A DNA stretch of 64,000 bases from Salvia splendens. Its lineage: Eukaryota > Streptophyta > Magnoliopsida > Lamiales > Lamiaceae. Below the pieces are notes generated by a model, which saw only the letters and a program-made list of their open reading frames with translations, did no database searches and had not been told where the DNA came from. The position numbers and the translations under genes were made by a program. The stretch lies in NCBI RefSeq assembly GCF_004379255.2, contig NC_056046.1, forward strand, positions 5,332,001-5,396,000. The letters are read 5' to 3'. This document shows, one piece after another, positions 57,961-64,000 of the stretch (within the stretch, counting starts at the first letter, position 1; every line of letters begins with the position of its first letter).

Positions 57961-59610
57961 AAGCTCTTGCTCGCCCCGAGCAAGGTACATTTTTTAGCAC
58001 AAAAACTCAACGCAAGTCTACCCCGCAGAGAAATTTTCATCACAAAGAATCATGTAGGGACGTGAGTGACAAAATCTAAACCCCCAACATTTCCAATCGA
58101 GATTTCCCACTCTCAAGAACAATCACTCATCCCCCTAGAACGTCAAGTTAAGGTGCACTTCAAAATAAGTCCAAGCATGCGATCAAACAACTCAAACCAT
58201 CATCATTGACTCATTAAGCAATACTAACCACATAGACTCACAGATTTCAAATCGAACCTCTTTAACTCTACCAAGTTCTTTACACAACATCCACAAGCAT
58301 CAACGATAAGGTCCAAGGTCTTATTTCAAGGTTGTAATGGGGCTAGGGACGAGGTAGGATAAGTATGGATAGTGAGCTCAAAGGCTACACATTTGAGTGC
58401 CAAAATCTTCCCTCCTACAACATCCTTCCAAAGATCGAACAACACAAAATTACAACCAAACCCACACTCCCCCAAACTTGAGATCTATTCCAGACGAGAT
58501 TACACAAACAAACATAGAAGCTCTATCTTTATTTCATCAACTTATTTTTTTTTTTTTTTTTTTTTTTTGTTTTTTGTAAAGACCTCGACTTTTGTGAATT
58601 TGGAGGTCGTCTTTTTCTTTTTCTTGTTTTTTTTTTTTTTTTTCTCTTAGAACTTCATTCTTTTCACCTTCTATCAAGTCTAGAAATGTCTACTCTTTAC
58701 AATTCACCACCCACACTCAAACTCAAACCACAAAGCTCAACTTGTATTTAGCACCCAAATAGTAGCAAGGTCTATCGATGAGGCTAAAATTAGGCTTATT
58801 TCAGTGGCTAAGTGTTTGGCTAAGTGTTTACACAAAGAATAAGAAATTAAGCTCAAGGTGGCTTCTAGGGGATCATTTGATGGACTAGGCATGTGATCAT
58901 TTGGCCATGGAGTTCATCCTAGTGCCTTATCCTCCCAAATCGTTAACACAAACGAACGCAAGCACTTCACTCGATAAAACAAATCAATCCAAAATAATTT
59001 CCACAAGTCATGCGATTTTCATACTCTCCTCAACTTAAGAAATCGGATGTAATCACAACATGCTTTTTCAAATAGATTCATGCACCCATTCCATTCATCC
59101 TAAGCTTCAAAGATGAAGTAAAATCAAGTAAGATTTCCTAACCAGAAAGCCGAAGATAAAGCATGCACCCGTCAACTACATAGATTCAAAACATCTTTAT
59201 CACGCAAAACACCCAAAAAACATACATCACAAATCAATCATAACCCCCCCAAACTTGAATGCATCATTGTCCTCAATGCATGCAAAGAAGACAAATAAAG
59301 TAAAGGGAAAGGAAACTCCCCCAAACTTGGCATGACGTCCATAGTGCATTCGGGTGGGAGGGTGGGTGTAAAAATCCTTTGCAGGTGTGCTTCCTCCTAA
59401 GCTCCAATCCTAACTCCCAATTGCTCCTACAAAAAAAAACAAAAACTACAAAAAGAACACTCAATTCAAAATAAATGTTGGAGGAAAGAATTGAGCAAAC
59501 AAAACCTCCAACATATGAAACCAAAAGATAAAAGAAAGATAAAAACTTGGGTTGCCTCCCAATCAGCGCCTTTGTTTATAGTCGTTGGCTCGACCTTCTT
59601 CATCTTTGGT
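57961..59610 (-). other. Non-coding 3' region of the Athila element
   Basis: About 1.65 kb between the integrase stop and the polypurine tract. It has long T runs (A runs on the element strand) at about 58540-58568 and 58627-58643. Many Athila elements carry an env-like ORF here; I see no open frame with such a pattern, so it is absent or lost. Confidence 0.6.
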
Positions 59611-62600
59611 CTACACTTTCGGATTCTCTAGTGTGACCACCTCTTCTGTCTCCGTGCCACTTTCAACTCCAACATAGGCCTTCAAGCGTTGGCCATTCAC
59701 CTTCCAAATGCTACCATTCTTCTGATCCCTAACATCCACAGCACCATAGGGGTATACCTTGTGCACCACATAGGGACCCCACCATCTTGACTTGAGCTTG
59801 CCCGGAAACAGTCTAAGCCGAGAGTTGTACAAAAGGACCAGTTGTCCCTCATGGAATTGACGAGGCTTAATGGCTGCATCATGTACCCTCTTAGCACGCT
59901 CTTTGTAGAGATCAACGCTCTCATATGCATGAAGCCTAAACTCATCCATCTCATTCATATCGCACATCCTCTTCTCGGCTGCAGCATCATAATCCAAATT
60001 AAGCTTTTGCAAAGCCCAAAAAGCTTTATGCTCAAGCTCTACCGGCAAATGGCAAGCCTTCCCAAATACCAATTTGTATGGTGAAGTTCCAATCGGGGTC
60101 TTATACGCCGTTCGATAGGCCCACAGAGCATCATCTAGCTTTTGAGCCCAATCCTTCCGAGACGGCCTTACAACTTTCTCAAGCACCCGCTTTATCTCAC
60201 GATTGGAGACTTCAACTTGACCACTTGTTTGGGGATGATAAGGGGTAGCAACCTTGTGTTGGACACCATACTTTCCTAGGAGGTTTTCAAACAATTTGTT
60301 GCAAAAATGAGTTCCTCCATCACTGATAATAGCTCGTGGTGTCCCAAAGCGGTTAAAGATGTGATTCTTGATAAATTTCAACACCACTTTGGCATCATTG
60401 GTTGCCGAGGCCACTGCCTCTACCCACTTAGATACGTAGTCGACAGCAACGAGAATGTATTGCTGCCCATTAGACTTGGGAAACGGTCCCATGAAGTCTA
60501 TTCCCCAAACATCGAAAAGTTCTACCTCGTGAATATTATTCATCGGCATTTCATTCCTCCACGAGATATTGCCGGCTCTTTGGCAACTGTCACATCGTTC
60601 TACATAGGCTTTTGCATCCTTGAAGATCGATGGCCAAAAGAATCCGGACTGAAGCACTTTAAAAGCAGTTCGGCGTGCTCCAAAGTGGCCGCCATACAAC
60701 GAATCATGGCATGCAGACAAAATCTGAAGGTGCTCATGCTCTCCAACGCACCTTCGAATCACTCCATCACTACAAATCCGGAAGAGAAACGGATCTTCCC
60801 AAACATATGTGCGGGTGTCACTCAAAAACTTCTTCTTTTGGTTAGATGACAACCCTTCTGGTATAATGCCCGTGACAAGGTAGTTTGCCAAATTGGCAAA
60901 CCACGGCACATATGTTTCCCGAGCCTCCACTTGCAACACTTGCTCGTCGGGAAATTTCTCATTTATCCTTTTCTTTCTTTCATCTTCCGTCTCTTCCAAT
61001 CCCTCTAATCTAGACAGATGATCGGCTACCAAATTCTCGGTCCCCTTTTTGTCTTTGATTTCCACATCAAACTCTTGTAGTAAAAGGATCCACCTCACCA
61101 ACCGAGGCTTTGCATCTTTCTTGTTCATCAAGTACTTGATAGCCGAATGATCCGTAAACACTACCACCTTCGTGCCAAGTAAGTAAGCACGAAACTTCTC
61201 AAAAGCATACACTACTGCTAGCATTTCCTTCTCTGTCGTGGTGTAATTCAGTTGAGCTTCGTTGAGTACTTTGCTAGCATAGTAGACAGCGTGTAGAACC
61301 TTGTCTCTCCTTTGGCCTAGAACGGCCCCCACAGCATAGTCCGAAGCATCACACATCAGCTCAAACGGCTTTGACCAGTCGGGTGTGATAATAATAGGAG
61401 CTTCGACTAGCTTTTTCTTCAGCAATTCAAATGCCTCAAGGCATTTCCCATCAAAGACGAACTTGGCATCCTTTTCAAGCAAGTTGCAAAGTGGCTTTGC
61501 AATCTTTGAAAAATCCTTTATAAAACGTCGGTAGAATCCCGCATGTCCAAGGAAACTACGGATGCCCTTCACATTCGTTGGGGGAGGTAACTTTGAGATC
61601 ACATCAATCTTCGCCTTATCCATCTCCAACCCCAACTCTGACACCTTGTGTCCCAACACTATGCCTTCCTTGACCATGAACTGACACTTTTCCCAATTGA
61701 GCACGAGGTTTGATTCTTCACATCTTTGTAGGACCCGTCTCAAGTTTTCTAAGCAAAAGTCAAATGAGGATCCAAAGACGGAGAAATCATCCATGAAGAT
61801 CTCCATGATGTCTTCATTCATATCAGAAAAAATTGCCATCATGCAACGTTGGAATGTAGCCGGTGCATTACACAAACCAAAAGGCATCCGGCGGAAGGCA
61901 TAAGTTCCAATAGGACATGTGAATGTCGTCTTTTCTTGATCTTCCGGGGCAATTGCAATCTGATTGTACCCCGAATATCCATCTAGAAAGCAATAATGGG
62001 AATAACCCGCAATCCTATCGAGCAACTGATCCAGAAATGGCAACGGGAAGTGATCTTTTCTCGTCGCCGTATTCAACTTTCTATAATCCATGCAAACTCT
62101 CCATGAGTTCACCAATCGAGTTGCCAAAACCTCATTCTTCTCATTGACGGTCACGGTTATTCCCCCTTTCTTTGGTACACATTGTACCGGGCTAACCCAC
62201 TCACTATCGGAAATGGGATAGATCATCCCATATTTCAGCAATTTCTTCACTTCTTTTTCAACCACTTCCTGCATAAGTGGGTTCAACCTCCTTTGTCTCT
62301 CTCTTACCGGCTTAGCTCCATCTTCCATCAAGATTTTATGCATGCATATTGCGGGGCTAATTCCTTTGATGTCGGCAATGGACCAACCTAGAGCTTTCTT
62401 GTGTGACTTCAGTAGCTCTATCAACTTCAACTCCTCTTCATCATTCAACATCGCCGATATCACAACCGGTAAAGATTCATCCTCACCAAGGAATGCGTAT
62501 TTCAGATTTGTCGGGAGTGGCTTCAATTCTAGCTTTGGTGGTACTTCAATTGAGGGCTGCACATCCGCCACGAAAGTATCCACCACACATTCATTCTCTA

Positions 62601-64000
62601 GACTTGGTTGATCAATTTGAGCATCCTCACTTTCATCAAAATCAAAATCAACTTTAATTGTCGAACCAAAGTCTCTTTCCAAGCTCCCCTTATCATAAAC
62701 GCTTCCTTCTATACTTGCCGAGCAACGCATCTTGTCAAAGATACACTTGTCGAGGACATCAACTCTAAAGCACGCTTTTGCATCACTAGGATGCTTCATC
62801 GCTTTCTCCACATTAATGGTCACTTGCTCACCATTAATTCTAAACGTGACCGAGTTGTCCTTTGCTCCTAGCAACACGTCCCCTGTGGCAAGAAACGGTC
62901 TGCCAAACAGAATTGGCACCTCTTTGTCCTCGGGCATATCCAATACTATGAAATCAACGGGGATGACGAACTTGTCTACCTTGACCAAGACATCCTCTAC
63001 TATTCCAGTGGGCTTCACAATGGAATGATCAGCCAGTTGTAGGGCAATGTCGATGGGCTCCATTCTGTTCTCCAGTCCAATGGCACGTGCTGTTTTCAAT
63101 GCCATCAGTGAGATCCCCGATCCTTGATCCAATAGACATTTGGTGAAAATTGTGTTGCCTATCTCACAAGGAATCACACAACTTCCCGGATCCCTCTTCT
63201 TCATGGGCATCATTCCCGAAATCAATTGTGAGCAATTCATGCTCAATGCCACTATTCCCTCGTCTTGAAGTTTCTCCTTGTTTGCCATCATGTCCTTAAA
63301 GAACTTGGAGAACTTGGGGAAATTAGTGAAGAGGTCCACCAACGATACATCCACATTCACTTTTCGAATCACGTTCATCATCCACTCGAAGCTTTTCTCC
63401 TTTGGAGCTCTCTTCTTCCTCTTCGGTGGATATGGTGGAGGAGGAATGTGATCAGGGAAGTTGAACTTGCTTTTCGGGTCTAATGCCGGACTTGTCATCA
63501 GCTGTCCATTTGATCCCATCTCTACTTTCTGCTTTCCCTTCTTTTCTGCCAAAAACTTCTCACTTAACTCGGCTTCTACACCATTTTCCTTGCTGCCGGA
63601 TGCAGCCTGTTCTTGACCATGTTGGGCACCCTGCACCAACGCGGGACTTCCCTTACATGCCTCGTCCGCCCCTGCGTGCGAGGAATGCAAGCCTAACATC
63701 TCATCCGCCCCTGCGTGTGAGATGCCGGAAGTACCTTGGCCGTCCATTGATGGTGTCGAATCCAACTCACGACCACTTCTCAAGACCACTGCCTTACACT
63801 GTTCATTGCCTCTCGGATTAGGTACGGTATTGCTCGGGATGGTGTTAGGAATCCTCGTGTGTGATGCCGTGGCAAGCTGCCCTATCTGCGTCTCAAGATT
63901 CCTCATTGTCGCATCCATCTGCCCAAACTTTTCCACCGTCCTTTCCTTGAAAATTTCGTTCTCCTTTTGACTCTTAGTCATGAAAGAGAGAATCTGCCCC
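59611..64000 (-). CDS. Gag-pol polyprotein of the Athila element (5' end outside window)
   Basis: A frame of more than 1,460 codons, open to the window edge; the first visible ATG is at 63981 and residues are numbered from it. Order: C-terminal gag, including a repeated HAGADE motif (near 110-130); aspartic protease region with [11 protein letters not shown] (Asp near 285); RT with [26 protein letters not shown] and catalytic FMDD at about 729-732; RNase H with [15 protein letters not shown] and [10 protein letters not shown]; integrase with H/C finger ([11 protein letters not shown], then CDSC) and triad D1162 (GIDFMGP), D1221 (SDGGTHF), E1257 (GQVEVSNR), a D,D(35)E spacing. No stop or frameshift is seen, so the pol part may be functional. 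The protease centre reads DQG where Athila usually has DLG and other gypsy elements DTG. Confidence 0.93.
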   Translation of the reverse strand, partial: GQILSFMTKSQKENEIFKERTVEKFGQMDATMRNLETQIGQLATASHTRIPNTIPSNTVPNPRGNEQCKAVVLRSGRELDSTPSMDGQGTSGISHAGADEMLGLHSSHAGADEACKGSPALVQGAQHGQEQAASGSKENGVEAELSEKFLAEKKGKQKVEMGSNGQLMTSPALDPKSKFNFPDHIPPPPYPPKRKKRAPKEKSFEWMMNVIRKVNVDVSLVDLFTNFPKFSKFFKDMMANKEKLQDEGIVALSMNCSQLISGMMPMKKRDPGSCVIPCEIGNTIFTKCLLDQGSGISLMALKTARAIGLENRMEPIDIALQLADHSIVKPTGIVEDVLVKVDKFVIPVDFIVLDMPEDKEVPILFGRPFLATGDVLLGAKDNSVTFRINGEQVTINVEKAMKHPSDAKACFRVDVLDKCIFDKMRCSASIEGSVYDKGSLERDFGSTIKVDFDFDESEDAQIDQPSLENECVVDTFVADVQPSIEVPPKLELKPLPTNLKYAFLGEDESLPVVISAMLNDEEELKLIELLKSHKKALGWSIADIKGISPAICMHKILMEDGAKPVRERQRRLNPLMQEVVEKEVKKLLKYGMIYPISDSEWVSPVQCVPKKGGITVTVNEKNEVLATRLVNSWRVCMDYRKLNTATRKDHFPLPFLDQLLDRIAGYSHYCFLDGYSGYNQIAIAPEDQEKTTFTCPIGTYAFRRMPFGLCNAPATFQRCMMAIFSDMNEDIMEIFMDDFSVFGSSFDFCLENLRRVLQRCEESNLVLNWEKCQFMVKEGIVLGHKVSELGLEMDKAKIDVISKLPPPTNVKGIRSFLGHAGFYRRFIKDFSKIAKPLCNLLEKDAKFVFDGKCLEAFELLKKKLVEAPIIITPDWSKPFELMCDASDYAVGAVLGQRRDKVLHAVYYASKVLNEAQLNYTTTEKEMLAVVYAFEKFRAYLLGTKVVVFTDHSAIKYLMNKKDAKPRLVRWILLLQEFDVEIKDKKGTENLVADHLSRLEGLEETEDERKKRINEKFPDEQVLQVEARETYVPWFANLANYLVTGIIPEGLSSNQKKKFLSDTRTYVWEDPFLFRICSDGVIRRCVGEHEHLQILSACHDSLYGGHFGARRTAFKVLQSGFFWPSIFKDAKAYVERCDSCQRAGNISWRNEMPMNNIHEVELFDVWGIDFMGPFPKSNGQQYILVAVDYVSKWVEAVASATNDAKVVLKFIKNHIFNRFGTPRAIISDGGTHFCNKLFENLLGKYGVQHKVATPYHPQTSGQVEVSNREIKRVLEKVVRPSRKDWAQKLDDALWAYRTAYKTPIGTSPYKLVFGKACHLPVELEHKAFWALQKLNLDYDAAAEKRMCDMNEMDEFRLHAYESVDLYKERAKRVHDAAIKPRQFHEGQLVLLYNSRLRLFPGKLKSRWWGPYVVHKVYPYGAVDVRDQKNGSIWKVNGQRLKAYVGVESGTETEEVVTLENPKV

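Larger units (their letters stand above)
56424..64000 (-). mobile_element. Athila-lineage Ty3/gypsy retrotransposon, 3' part (minus strand, runs off window)
   Basis: Gag-pol is read on the minus strand and is open at the right edge of the window. It is followed by about 1.65 kb of non-coding DNA, a polypurine tract and one LTR. RT of the FMDD type, the [15 protein letters not shown] motif and a gag-protease-RT-RNase H-integrase fusion fit Athila. The 5' LTR, PBS and gag start lie beyond 64000. The outer (lower) LTR end was set from a TGATG matching the CATCA at the other end and is uncertain by about 100 bp. Confidence 0.85.

Noticed and set aside
58372..58650. 92-codon frame in the Athila 3' region as an env-like protein
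   Set aside because: It is dominated by poly-Phe from T runs; no signal peptide or transmembrane arrangement of an env-like protein is seen.

Overview
This window looks like nuclear DNA of a flowering plant. Genes have GT-AG introns, non-coding DNA is AT-rich, and Ty3/gypsy, Harbinger, hAT and Stowaway elements are present. The CYCLOIDEA-type TCP gene, with its N-terminal layout and R domain, suggests an asterid, perhaps Lamiales. That placement is inference from one gene family.

Layout, left to right. (1) 1-554: last two exons of a cytochrome b561 gene (+). (2) 3221-8361: a complete nine-exon type IA DNA topoisomerase gene (+), probably organellar. (3) 10911-12991: a Harbinger-like MITE with a second Harbinger element nested in it; the inner element carries a broken MYB/SANT (trihelix)-like gene. 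(4) 16915-17879: a CYC/TB1-class TCP transcription factor (-) with a 16-nt last coding exon. (5) 21129-32433: a very young, complete Tat-lineage Ty3/gypsy retrotransposon. Its two 706-bp LTRs differ at one base by eye and it has a 5-bp target duplication. Gag-protease and pol share one frame, split by a single UAG in a CARYYA context. Spliced antisense genes follow. (6) 36749-38553: another Harbinger element with a MYB/SANT-like ORF. (7) 39744-39881: a 45-residue ROTUNDIFOLIA-like/DEVIL peptide gene (-). (8) 41012-41956: a non-autonomous hAT element. (9) 45512-46720: an intronless UPF0496/DUF677 membrane protein gene (+). (10) 47878-48888: a deleted Harbinger element with only the start of the transposase. 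(11) 50382-52995: a two-exon P-class PPR gene (+). (12) about 56424-64000: the 3' part of an Athila-lineage Ty3/gypsy element (-). Its LTR holds ten GC-rich palindromes in a regular array.

The host genes are independent single-copy loci with no operon logic. Two are probably organellar (topoisomerase IA, PPR), two are developmental regulators (TCP, RTFL peptide), and two are membrane proteins (cytochrome b561, UPF0496). Most of the remaining DNA is transposons or AT-rich spacer in which I see no gene. All boundaries were read by eye from splice sites, terminal repeats and target duplications; no alignment or database search was run.
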